Source: Chitinophaga pinensis
GTDB taxonomy: Bacteria; Bacteroidota; Bacteroidia; 2-12-FULL-35-15
Length of the DNA: 59,340 bases
Direction of reading: 5' to 3'
Assembly: GCA_945879015.1 (NCBI GenBank)
Contig: CAMCUO010000011.1
Location: forward strand, 1 to 59,340
The position numbers and the translations under genes are program-made. Shown here piece after piece: positions 50,819-59,340 of this stretch; positions within the stretch are counted from its first letter, which is position 1; every line of letters begins with the position of its first letter. The notes under the pieces are model-generated. The model searched no databases. It was not told the DNA's origin and saw nothing but the letters and a program-made list of their open reading frames with translations.

Positions 50819-53704
50819 GTGATAAAAAGGTATTATATATGTTTTATGATAGTGTTTAATCTAACGCAGATTATCCATGCCCAGAACCCTATTGCATTTC
50901 AAATTACACCCGAAGAAGGTTTACCTAGCCAAAGCGTTTACAGCATCATTCAAGACAACAAAGGGTTTATATGGTTAGGAACAGATGCAGGATTATTTAG
51001 ATACGATGGCATCCGTTATTATGAATACAAACATCCTCTTCAAAAATCGCGATCATTAACCGGTCTTTATAAATCTTTTAATGGTAAAATATTTATGTAT
51101 AATTTTAATGGACAAGTTTTTTATGTTGAAAACGACTCCTTAAAATTATTGACGACTTGGAACAAAGGCTCTATCTCAAATATTTGTATTGACAAAAACA
51201 ATAGCCTTTGGGTATGTTATTCGGAGGGAATTACCAAACTTTCTGCTAAAACAAATACATGGAAAAATTTCGCATATGCACCTAAATATCCTACGGGTAA
51301 CTACACTAACTCCTGCTTTATTGACAACGATAATGTTTTTTGGTGCCTTGGACCAAATGGTTTAATTCAAATTAAACAGGATGATGTAACATATTATCCT
51401 GGAGTATGGAGCAAAAATAAAGTGGCTGGGGAATATCAATTAGCCTTATTCAGTAAACAAAAATTTATTTTCAGTACCGTTGATGGTGAAATATTTAGAT
51501 TAATTGATGCAAACATAAAACCTTTTTATTCGAAAAACTTAAATCCTCTTCTAAAAAACAAAAAAATAACTAGAATTGTAGAGGATGATCAAGATCGTAT
51601 TTGGATTTATACATTTAGCGGTGTTATTATTTATGATATTAAAAACGATACAAACGAACTATTATTTGAAGACAAATCTTTTTCTTCTGGAATCAAGGAT
51701 GACGAGAATTCTTATTGGCTTAGTTCACTTCATGACGGTTTACTTAGAATTCCAGAATTGTCGAATAAATTATGGATTATAAAAGATAATGCTAATATTA
51801 AAATTAATAAAATAGTACGTGGCAATTCATCAGTGTTTTTTGCCTCAGTCAATGGAAAAATAGGTGAATTAAATTTGAAAAATAATACTACAAATTTAGT
51901 TTCTCATAACACAAAATTAGATGTTCAATGCTTGGCTCCAACACAAAATAAACAATCTGTTTTGTTTGGAATTCAGAATACTATTTTTACTCTTAATCAA
52001 AATAAAATAAAACCAGTAGGCAAGAATTTTCCTCCTGCAAAAGATATTTTACAAATAGGACAGAGTTATATTGTTGCAACTTCATACGGTGCATTTTGTT
52101 ATAGGCCTTATGACAATTCAAAAATAGAGGTGCTAAATAAAAAATGGACAAGGTCAATTGTATACGACAACACTAATAATCAATTATGGCTCGCTACAAA
52201 TAGTGGCATTGACGTTTATAAATTTAAAAATAATCATTGGGAATATATTACTACGCAACTTGATAGTATTCAAATTATTTCACTTTCATATAAAAACAAA
52301 TTACATGCTTTAGCATTTAACGGAGTTATTTATGAAATAGAAAACAAAAAAGTGCCCTGTATACTAACAGCATTAAACCAAAATACAACTAACTATCAAT
52401 TAAAAGAAAATGATTTCTGTTTATTTGTGGCAAGCAATAAAGGGCTGTGGATATATGATTTAAAAAATAAAGAATGGCAACTTAAAAATAGATTATCGGG
52501 TTTAGCATCGAATAATATAAGTGGGCTAGATATAGATAGTCAATATGTTTGGTTAGCTGCCTCAAAAGGAGTTCAGCAAATCCCACTTCATGCAAAAAGT
52601 AAAACAACGCTAGCAAAAATATATCTTAGAAATATTTTAGTGAATAATTCTATTATAAAATATACCAATGATTTAAATTTAGAATATAAAGACAAATTAA
52701 AAATAGAATTAGATGCTGTTGCTTTGAGTTCTGAAAATCAATTTCAATATGCCTATCGATTAAACAATAATACTTCTTGGATATTTTTGCCTGCAGAAAT
52801 AAATCAAATTGAACTGCCTACTTTAAGCACCGGAAATTTAAGGATCGAGATAAAATTAGTAGATCATTTAGGGAAAGACTCCATAAATTCTGTTTTAATA
52901 AACGGAATAATAAACCCTCCGTTTTGGCAGAGATGGTGGTTTTATATTATGATTGGCATTACTTGTTTATTAATAACTCTAAGGCTTTTTAAACAACGCC
53001 TTAGAATAATGGAGAGAAAGCAAAAAAAAGAATTAGAACGTGTTAACCTCGAACATCAATTAAAACTTTCTAAAGAAACTGCATTAAGAGCTCAGATGAA
53101 TCCGCATTTTATATTTAATGTACTAAACTCTATTAAAAGTTATATATACGAAAACGATAAAAAGAAAGCTGTAAGTTATTTGCAAAAATTTTCTGATTTA
53201 GTTAGAAAAATATTAGAACAAAGCTCTCTGCCGTGGGTAAAATTAGATGAAGAAATTGAATTCTTAAAATTATATATTGAACTGGAGTCGATGCTGTTTA
53301 TCAATGAATTTACATATACTCTTAAATTGGATGATAACGTTGACAGCAGTCATACATCATTACCTTCACTTATATTACAGCCAATCATAGAAAATGCTTT
53401 TAAACATGGATTACGACATAAGCATGGAGAAAAGAAAATTGAAATTATTTTTTCATTAGATGAAACAAACACTATTTTAAATGTAACAATAACCGATAAT
53501 GGAATTGGACGAAATCAATCAAAAATAATCAACGATAGTAACACCAAAAAACACCAATCATTTTCAACGGATGCCATTAACAAAGTTTCTGTTTTAAATC
53601 AAAATCAACCTGGCATCATTGCTTGTGAATATTTAGATTTATACAATAACAATCACGAAAGCATTGGCACTTCGGTAGTAATAAAAATTAAATCAAATGA
53701 CTAA
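50819..53704 (+). CDS. Propeller-sensor histidine kinase, LytS type
   Basis: A 961-residue sensor kinase, set to start at a GTG so that the signal peptide or anchor (RYYICFMIVFNLTQIIHAQ) is N-terminal; 49 codons before it cross the MITE-like segment. Residues about 20-620 hold two-component-regulator propeller repeats (VYSIIQDNKGFIWLGTDAGLFRYDG and degenerate copies), then a Y_Y_Y-like domain. One TM helix near 700 (FYIMIGITCLLITLRLF) leads to a LytS-type kinase with the phospho-acceptor histidine near 762 (MNPHFIFNVLNSI) and an N-box (QPIIENAFKHGL). It overlaps the LytTR gene by 8 bp. The ligand is unknown. Confidence 0.9.
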   Translation: MIKRYYICFMIVFNLTQIIHAQNPIAFQITPEEGLPSQSVYSIIQDNKGFIWLGTDAGLFRYDGIRYYEYKHPLQKSRSLTGLYKSFNGKIFMYNFNGQVFYVENDSLKLLTTWNKGSISNICIDKNNSLWVCYSEGITKLSAKTNTWKNFAYAPKYPTGNYTNSCFIDNDNVFWCLGPNGLIQIKQDDVTYYPGVWSKNKVAGEYQLALFSKQKFIFSTVDGEIFRLIDANIKPFYSKNLNPLLKNKKITRIVEDDQDRIWIYTFSGVIIYDIKNDTNELLFEDKSFSSGIKDDENSYWLSSLHDGLLRIPELSNKLWIIKDNANIKINKIVRGNSSVFFASVNGKIGELNLKNNTTNLVSHNTKLDVQCLAPTQNKQSVLFGIQNTIFTLNQNKIKPVGKNFPPAKDILQIGQSYIVATSYGAFCYRPYDNSKIEVLNKKWTRSIVYDNTNNQLWLATNSGIDVYKFKNNHWEYITTQLDSIQIISLSYKNKLHALAFNGVIYEIENKKVPCILTALNQNTTNYQLKENDFCLFVASNKGLWIYDLKNKEWQLKNRLSGLASNNISGLDIDSQYVWLAASKGVQQIPLHAKSKTTLAKIYLRNILVNNSIIKYTNDLNLEYKDKLKIELDAVALSSENQFQYAYRLNNNTSWIFLPAEINQIELPTLSTGNLRIEIKLVDHLGKDSINSVLINGIINPPFWQRWWFYIMIGITCLLITLRLFKQRLRIMERKQKKELERVNLEHQLKLSKETALRAQMNPHFIFNVLNSIKSYIYENDKKKAVSYLQKFSDLVRKILEQSSLPWVKLDEEIEFLKLYIELESMLFINEFTYTLKLDDNVDSSHTSLPSLILQPIIENAFKHGLRHKHGEKKIEIIFSLDETNTILNVTITDNGIGRNQSKIINDSNTKKHQSFSTDAINKVSVLNQNQPGIIACEYLDLYNNNHESIGTSVVIKIKSND

Positions 53705-54461
53705 ACTTAAAGCGATAATCATAGACGATTCTCCACAAGCTAGAAAACTACTTTTAATGATGTTAGAAGAATATACTAAAGATTTAGAAGTAATTGCAGA
53801 AGCAGAACAAGCTACTCAAGGTTTAGATATGATAAAAAAACATCATCCAGATGTGATATTTTTAGATATTGAAATGCCAGGAAAATCTGGAATACAATTA
53901 GCCGAACAACTATTAAATGAAAACATAACTCCTGCTATTATTTTTACGACTGCTTACAATGATTACGCATTAAAAGCTTTTCGATTAAGTGCTATTGATT
54001 ATTTATTAAAACCAATAAACGAAACTCATTTACAGGAAGCCATTGAAAAAATAAAAAAAGCACATCCAAAAGTGGAAGAAGAAAAAAAGCTAAAAACATT
54101 TATAACTAATTACAATACTGCTTTTCCAAAAACATTAAGCATTCCAACTTCTACGGGGTATCAATTTTTAAAAATTGACACTATTTTATATATGAAAGCA
54201 GATGGGTCATACACTCACATATTTGTTAATAAAGCAAAAACTATGACTGTTTCTAAAAATTTAAAGTATTTTGAAACTGCTCTTGATGGTTGTTCTCAAT
54301 TTATACGAGTGCATAGAAGTTATTTAATAAATCTTTTGCAAATGAAAAAATTTGACAAACAAAATAGAGGAGAAATTATTATGAATGATGATAACATTAT
54401 TGATTTAGCAAGAGACAGAAGAGATGATTTCTTTAAATCAATGGAAAAATTGATGCTATAA
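53697..54461 (+). CDS. LytTR-family response regulator
   Basis: A 254-residue cytoplasmic regulator. The receiver domain has acidic D10-D11, phospho-acceptor D57 (VIFLDIEMPG), T in FTTAYND and K in YLLKP. The C-terminal LytTR DNA-binding domain (about 150-250) has ILYMKADGSYTHIFV, FIRVHRSYLINL and the final RRDDFFKSM. The overlap with the kinase gene marks a cognate pair. The receiver residues are complete, so it should be phosphorylatable. Confidence 0.95.
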   Translation: MTKLKAIIIDDSPQARKLLLMMLEEYTKDLEVIAEAEQATQGLDMIKKHHPDVIFLDIEMPGKSGIQLAEQLLNENITPAIIFTTAYNDYALKAFRLSAIDYLLKPINETHLQEAIEKIKKAHPKVEEEKKLKTFITNYNTAFPKTLSIPTSTGYQFLKIDTILYMKADGSYTHIFVNKAKTMTVSKNLKYFETALDGCSQFIRVHRSYLINLLQMKKFDKQNRGEIIMNDDNIIDLARDRRDDFFKSMEKLML

Positions 54462-54521
54462 ATACTATCAATACTAGGTCCTGTTTTTTATTTTTTAAAA
54501 TAATTTCCAAACTTAATCCAC

Positions 54522-54549
54522 TTACAAAGTCATTTGTGCCCTTTACAAA
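54522..54549 (+). promoter_or_regulatory. Candidate LytTR operator upstream of the NHL gene
   Basis: TTACAAA occurs at 54522-54528 and again at 54543-54549, a spacing of exactly 21 bp (two helical turns), as expected for direct-repeat LytTR sites. It lies about 50-80 bp before the NHL gene start. The sequence differs from the classical LytTR consensus. Confidence 0.4.
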
Positions 54550-54600
54550 ACAAATAAATCAGAACTAATATTTTTTTTGATCTTTGAAAAAAAAAATACT

Positions 54601-55869
54601 ATGAAAAAAACATTACTTACGATTACGATTTTAGCTACTGCATTATTAAATAATGCTCAGGTAGTAACAACTTTTGCTGGGTCAGGAATAGCTGGCTCAA
54701 CTGATGGGTCAGGAATAACGGCTAGTTTTATTTATCCCATGGGAGTTTGCAGAGATGCGGCAGAAAACATTTATGTTGCTGATAATGGTAATCATAAAAT
54801 CAGAAAAATTACTTCTGTAGGATTTGTAACAACTTTTGCAGGTTTCGGTTCGCCTGGATCAACTGATGCAACTGGCACCGCTGCAAAATTTAATGGCCCT
54901 CAGGGAGTTTGTGTAGATGCTGCAGGAAACTTGTATGTTGCTGATACAGATAATAATAAAATTAGAAAAATTACTTCTGCTGGTGTAGTAACGACTTTTG
55001 CTGGTTCTGGTGCAACTGGATCAACTGATGGAACTGGTATTGGAGCAAGTTTTTATTCACCAGCAGGAATTTGCTTGGATACTGCAGGAAATATTTATGT
55101 AGCTGATTATTACAATAACATAATTAGGAAAATTACTTCAGCTGGCGTAGTAACAACCTTTGCTGGTTCGGGAGCAGCGGGCTCAACTGATGCAACAGGA
55201 ACTGCAGCTAGCTTTAATGGTCCTGTTGGAATTTGCATAGATGCTACAGGTGATTTTTATATAACGGAGCTTTATAATATCAGAAAAATTACTTCAGGTG
55301 GTGTAGTAACAACTTTTGCAGGTACCGGTTCTGGTGGCTCAACTGATGCAACAGGAACTGCAGCTAGCTTTAATATTCCTACTGGAGTTTGCACAGATAC
55401 AGCTGGAAATATATATGTTGCAGATCAAGGTAATCATAAAATCAGAAAAATTACTCCCGCAGGCGTAGTGAGCACATATGCTGGTTCTGGAACTGCATCC
55501 TCTGTAGATGGAACTGGCATTTCTGCTAGCTTTTATAACCCACGTGGAATTTGTATAGATGGCACGGGAAGCCTTTATGTAGCGGGTTATTTTGACCATA
55601 AAATTAGAAAAATTGTTGCAATAACTGCTACGATAACAGATATTGAAGCTAATATTAATGTAAAAGTGTTCCCTAACCCAACTTCATCTATCTTAAACAT
55701 TGAAGTAAAAGAACAAGCACAAATTTCTATTATAAATGTTTTAGGCGATGTTGTTTTAACACAAAAAATTATTGGTTTAAGTAAAATTGATGTGAGCAAC
55801 TTAACATCTGGCGTTTATTTTATTCAAGATTCAAAATCAGGCCAAGCTATTAAATTTATTAAAGAATAG
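54601..55869 (+). CDS. Secreted NHL-repeat protein with T9SS sorting domain
   Basis: A 422-residue protein. The signal peptide ends LLNNAQ. Six NHL-type repeats of 54 residues follow; the DNA period is 162 bp (one is 156 bp), with the pattern GVVTTFAGSG..GSTDGTG..ASF..P.GIC.D.AGNIYVAD..NHKIRKITSA. Six blades would close a beta-propeller. The last 80 residues are a T9SS sorting domain (VKVFPNPTSSILNIEV, GVYFIQDSKSG). It directly follows the LytTR gene on the same strand, 139 bp away, and may be its target. The ligand is unknown. Confidence 0.9.
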   Translation: MKKTLLTITILATALLNNAQVVTTFAGSGIAGSTDGSGITASFIYPMGVCRDAAENIYVADNGNHKIRKITSVGFVTTFAGFGSPGSTDATGTAAKFNGPQGVCVDAAGNLYVADTDNNKIRKITSAGVVTTFAGSGATGSTDGTGIGASFYSPAGICLDTAGNIYVADYYNNIIRKITSAGVVTTFAGSGAAGSTDATGTAASFNGPVGICIDATGDFYITELYNIRKITSGGVVTTFAGTGSGGSTDATGTAASFNIPTGVCTDTAGNIYVADQGNHKIRKITPAGVVSTYAGSGTASSVDGTGISASFYNPRGICIDGTGSLYVAGYFDHKIRKIVAITATITDIEANINVKVFPNPTSSILNIEVKEQAQISIINVLGDVVLTQKIIGLSKIDVSNLTSGVYFIQDSKSGQAIKFIKE

Positions 55870-55884
55870 TTTTTTAGTTAAAAC

Positions 55885-55930
55885 AAACATGATCGCCTGC
55901 CGTAATAAATTACGATAGGCGATCATGTTT
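55885..55930. terminator. Long hairpin after the NHL gene
   Basis: AAACATGATCGCCT (55885-55898) pairs perfectly with AGGCGATCATGTTT (55917-55930); the loop itself holds CGTAAT/ATTACG. A- and T-rich flanks would allow termination in both directions, between the convergent NHL and phosphatase genes. Confidence 0.8.
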
Positions 55931-56029
55931 TAAAACCTCGCACAAATTCATTTTTTTCAACCATGAATTTAAATTACACGCATTTAGAGTGATTTGAATT
56001 ATCTAATTTATATTTCAGAGTGTGTGAAA

Positions 56030-57727
56030 TTAAATTTTCAAACCGATTACACACACATCATCAACTTGTTCCTGATTCCCTTTCCAATCATCAAAAACGG
56101 ATAAAACAATTTCAGCTTGTTTTTGAATTGCTAAGTGATTATTTCGGAGTAACAAATCGCTGAATTTCTTATACATAAATTTCTTACCATTCTCTCCTCC
56201 AAACTGATCTGCAAAACCATCAGTAAATAAATAAAAGGTAGTATTGGCTTCATAAACAATCTCATGAGTCACAAACGGAATAACTTTATCTGTTCTCCCG
56301 ATAGGCTGCTTGTTTGGCTTAATAACTTTTAGTTCTTTGTCAGTAATATACCAAAGTGGATTATTAGCCCCACTCCAAAATATTTTTTTATTTACAAAAT
56401 CAATTGCAAGTAAAGAAATATCCATCCCATCTTTTACTTCATTACTACTCTTCTCAAATGTTTCAACAACAAGAGCCGAAGTTTTATCTAACACTTCACC
56501 TGTTTTGTTTAACTTAAACTCTTTTACTGCTCTATTCAATGCATTGCAGCATACAATTGATACCAGAGCTCCTGGAACACCATGTCCTGTGCTATCGGCA
56601 ACGGCAACAAAAAAAATATCCCCTACTTTTTCTGACCAATAAAAATCGCCAGCAACAATATCTTTAGGCTTATAAATTATAAAATTTTCAGGAATATATT
56701 GATCTAGAAAAGACTTTGGAGGCAAAATAGCTTCCTGCAAGTATTTAGCATATGAAATACTTTCTAATATTTGTTTTTGTTTTTGTTCAATAAAAAGCTT
56801 CTGTTGCTCAAGTGACTCATTCTGTGAGGAGATAAGATTTTTAGCTTTCCTATTTTTCTGCAAATTTATAAAGATATAAATGGAAATAAACAACATCAAA
56901 AAAAGCACTATTATGGTTAAATTCATAATGGATCTATTTTTCTCGCTTTCTAATTCGAAAAAATCTTTTTCTTTGGATATTATTTCTATCTCATTCTTAT
57001 GGAGGTTGTTTTGAATTTTTTGATTTTTTAATTCTTCTTTATATATTATCCTATTTTTATTTAATAAATTAATCTCTACCTCATTTTTTTTAACTTTCTT
57101 TTCATATATATTTTCGATTATATTTTTCTCTAATTCAATCAATCTTTCCTTTTCTTTATCTTCTAATTGTTTTATATGTGTCCTAAAAACTAATAAGTTG
57201 CTATTTGCCAACACATTTTTACTATCTAATTCAAGTACCCTATTCAAAGAAGAAATTGTATACTCGGCATATTTTTTAATTGTATCATTTTTTAAATAAT
57301 AATCTAAAAAATAGCTTGCTCTTTTGTTATAATATTCAATATCAGCCTCTTTAAAATTAAAATCAGGATTGTATATAATTGTGTATTTTTTAAAATTGCT
57401 AAAATACGCTCTCGACTTTGATCCATTCAAAGAATCCCTAAGCAAAACGATACTGATCTTGTGATAGAATTCTGCGCCCTCTTTTAACAAATCCATGTTA
57501 CTTGACTTATAACTTTCATTCTCATCAAATTTAACAGACTTAAGAACAGAACTCATTGCAGTATCGAGCAGTTTAGTCTTAGAGGAATTATAGGTAGTAA
57601 TAGATTTAAAATAGTATAAATAAGCAACTGCTCTTAAATTTAGCGCAAGAGGGTCAGTCTTCGTTTTAGGATCTATAACAACTTTATCTAGAATAGAAAT
57701 AGCTTCTTTGAATTTATTATCGCGACA
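56030..57727 (-). pseudogene. TPR/SpoIIE-type PP2C phosphatase, 5' end cut off by an IS
   Basis: The 3' part of a signalling phosphatase. The open frame runs back past the ATG at 57556 to 57727 (a TPR-like DNKFKEAISILDKVV) and stops at the boundary of the IS element, with no start. After the TPR-like part come a long coiled coil, one TM helix (IMNLTIIVLFLMLFISIYIFI), another coiled linker and a SpoIIE/PP2C domain with DSTGHGVPGALVS, DGMDISLLAI and TDGFADQFGG. An intact relative would have more N-terminal TPRs, as in other Bacteroidota sensors that use a phosphatase output. If translation restarted at 57556 the phosphatase domain would still be whole. Confidence 0.85.
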
Positions 57728-57816
57728 TGTTTAACGTCAAACCAAATTGTACCAGTATAATGTAAAAGAGATTGGACATTTTCTTAAGTTTAACTTTAAT
57801 AAAAATACTAAAGAAA

Positions 57817-58188
57817 ATGGAAGAAAACAACAACGAACCAAAGAAACGTGGAAGAAGACCACAAGGTTTAATAAAAGATATTAAACGAAGAACCACTAAA
57901 GCATGCGGAGCAGAAGAAAAGATAAGGATTGTGATTGAAGGATTGCGAGGAGAAGATTCCATTGCTAACATTTGTAGAAAGTATGGTATTAACGACAGCG
58001 TGTATTATAAGTGGAGCAAAGACTTCTTAGAAGCCGGTAAAAAAAGATTAAGTGGTGATACCGAAAGAAACGCCAACGCCACAGAAGTTTCAGATTTAAA
58101 AAAGGAGAACGATAATTTAAAACGAGCCCTTGCTGATTTGTATCTCCACAACGATTTACTAAAAAAAAGTTTAACAGGTTTGGATTAA
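57817..58188 (+). CDS. IS3-like transposase OrfA
   Basis: A 123-residue DNA-binding subunit. A basic start (KKRGRRPQG) precedes a helix-turn-helix (SIANICRKYGINDSVYYKWSKDF) and a leucine-zipper-like end (SDLKKENDNLKRALADLYLHNDLL), the usual OrfA pattern. The ATG at 57817 is used; 15 open codons upstream lie inside the inverted repeat. orfB follows after 8 bp. Confidence 0.9.
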   Translation: MEENNNEPKKRGRRPQGLIKDIKRRTTKACGAEEKIRIVIEGLRGEDSIANICRKYGINDSVYYKWSKDFLEAGKKRLSGDTERNANATEVSDLKKENDNLKRALADLYLHNDLLKKSLTGLD

Positions 58189-58196
58189 ATCCTAAA

Positions 58197-59273
58197 ATGG
58201 AAAAACACATGCGGTTAAATCAAAGTGAGAAATTTGAAATCATTCAGCTGGTTGAAAAGTCTGAAATTGGCGTTAATGCTACGTTAAAAGAGTTTGGTAT
58301 TCACAAAAGCACTTTTTATCAGTGGTATAATGCCTATTTAGAACATGGATACGATGGCCTAGCAAACAAACCTTGCGTTCGAAAACAATACTGGAATCAA
58401 ATTCCTGATGAAGAGAAACAAAGTATTGTTGAGTTAGCGCTTGAGTATCCTGATCGTTCGCCAAGAGAAGTAGCTTGCTTGTTTACAGATCTTCATAAGC
58501 GTTTTGTCTCGGAAAGTTCTGTGTATCGAATCTTAAAAGAAAAAGGGTTGTTAACTACACCAGCATTTACGATGCTCAGTGCAAGTGATGAATACAAAAA
58601 CAAAACTGTTCGTGTAAATGAAATGTGGCAAACCGATTTTACTTACTTTAAAATCTTCGGATGGGGCTGGTATTATTTAAGTACAGTGCTTGATGATTAC
58701 TCTCGTTTTATTGTTCATTGGCAGCTTTGTAAATCCATGAAATCAGACGATGTAGAGGACACCATTAACCAGGCGATGTTAAAATCAAATCTTAAACCGG
58801 GTGAAAGACCAAAATTGCTGAGTGATAATGGTTCGTGTTACATCGCAAATGATTTTAAAGAATATGTGAAAGCACAAGAAATAAAACACATCAGAGGTCG
58901 CGTTCGTCATCCGCAAACGCAAGGTAAAATCGAACGATATCATAGAAGCATGAAAAACGTAATCAAACTCGATGTGTATTACAGCCCGATGGAGCTGGAG
59001 TATGCATTAAGAAAATTTGTTCATTATTATAATTATGAACGTTATCATGAATCATTAAAAAATGTTGTACCTGCAGATAAGTATTACGGCAAAGCAGCTA
59101 GAACATTAGAAAAGAGGAAAAAAATAAAAGAGAAAACTCTAAAAGACAGAAAACAAAATTACATTAGGTCGGTAAGTAAATTTATTCTGACAAGGACTGG
59201 TCAATTTAAAGACCAAAGTCCGAAGTCGGAAATAAATTTACGACTGCATGATCAATCAAATAAATTTAACTAA
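58197..59273 (+). CDS. IS3-like transposase OrfB (DDE integrase)
   Basis: A 358-residue DDE transposase. A helix-turn-helix lies at about residues 12-50 (NATLKEFGIHKSTFYQWYNAY), and the catalytic triad is D147 (WQTDFTY), D210 (LLSDNGSCY) and E246 (QGKIERYHRSMK), giving the D-D(35)E spacing. It has its own ATG (58197, or 58209), so a programmed frameshift is not required to read it. All three acidic residues are present; it may be active. Confidence 0.93.
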   Translation: MEKHMRLNQSEKFEIIQLVEKSEIGVNATLKEFGIHKSTFYQWYNAYLEHGYDGLANKPCVRKQYWNQIPDEEKQSIVELALEYPDRSPREVACLFTDLHKRFVSESSVYRILKEKGLLTTPAFTMLSASDEYKNKTVRVNEMWQTDFTYFKIFGWGWYYLSTVLDDYSRFIVHWQLCKSMKSDDVEDTINQAMLKSNLKPGERPKLLSDNGSCYIANDFKEYVKAQEIKHIRGRVRHPQTQGKIERYHRSMKNVIKLDVYYSPMELEYALRKFVHYYNYERYHESLKNVVPADKYYGKAARTLEKRKKIKEKTLKDRKQNYIRSVSKFILTRTGQFKDQSPKSEINLRLHDQSNKFN

Positions 59274-59340
59274 CTTTAATTATCGGAAAGTGTCCAAATA
59301 TTTTTAACTATGAAAGTTCAAATTGGTTTGAAGACGTACA

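Larger units (their letters stand above)
57728..59340 (+). mobile_element. IS3-like insertion sequence
   Basis: About 1613 bp from TGT at 57728 to ACA at 59340. The ends form an imperfect inverted repeat of roughly 55 bp. The best-kept parts are TCAAACCAAATTG (57737-57749) against 59319-59331 (12 of 13) and TTGGACATTTTC (57772-57783) against 59286-59297 (11 of 12). The TG...CA ends suit the IS3 family. The right end coincides with the window end, so no target duplication can be checked. Confidence 0.82.

Noticed and set aside
54661..55620. Possible CRISPR or satellite array
   Set aside because: The 162-bp periodicity encodes in-frame NHL repeats of a secreted protein.

Overview
The window comes from a low-G+C member of the Bacteroidota. 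Three things point there: at least three secreted proteins end in type IX secretion (T9SS) sorting domains; many genes carry the TAnnTTTG -7 promoter box typical of this phylum; and the gene families are characteristic (DUF5686 outer-membrane protein, HU-CCDC81/SPOR protein, DUF1571/LysM proteins, TTG-started LolC-type permease, fused hemC-hemD). No tRNA, rRNA, CRISPR array or phage module is visible. The genus cannot be named from the sequence alone.

Layout. 1-5600: [2Fe-2S] protein, polyprenyl synthetase and rfbA (closely packed, minus strand), an MMPL/RND transporter and a decayed DUF5686 gene. 5600-16600: housekeeping genes (trhO, a threonine-dehydrogenase-like SDR, cysS, GT9 glycosyltransferase, acyl-CoA thioesterase, hemJ-like, HU/SPOR protein, kdsB) and a tandem pair of DUF1571/LysM proteins. 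16600-24900: polA, a lipoprotein L,D-transpeptidase, a REP-associated tyrosine transposase with its palindromic repeats, hflX and a membrane cytochrome c. 24900-29800: two amidohydrolase-family secreted proteins with a GxxExxY nuclease-like cassette inserted exactly between them, bounded by perfect 28-bp inverted repeats. 29800-36800: trpS, plsC, gatC and a heme cluster hemA-hemCD-hemB. 36900-41260: the translation cluster rplM-rpsI-rpsB-tsf, then pyrH and frr. 41350-50600: radical SAM/SPASM protein, two T9SS cargo proteins, ABC exporter, rbfA, LolC/E-type permease, dus, CPBP protease. 50600-59340: a signalling region with a propeller-sensor LytS-type kinase, a LytTR regulator, a six-repeat NHL/T9SS protein and a SpoIIE-type phosphatase whose 5' end has been cut off by an IS3-like element. 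The right end of that IS coincides with the end of the window.

How the genes connect. Cell-envelope genes are scattered through the window: rfbA, kdsB and GT9 for LPS sugars, polyprenyl synthetase for carriers, L,D-transpeptidase and SPOR protein for the wall, plsC for phospholipids, LolC-like and MsbA-like proteins for transport. Heme synthesis is covered from glutamyl-tRNA to uroporphyrinogen III, with a HemJ-like oxidase elsewhere. The most unusual pieces are the GxxExxY cassette, the RAYT/REP locus, the IS-broken phosphatase, the MITE-like segment before the sensor kinase, and a 21-bp-phased direct repeat before the NHL gene that may be a LytTR operator. Several families of short dispersed palindromic repeats fill the intergenic spaces.
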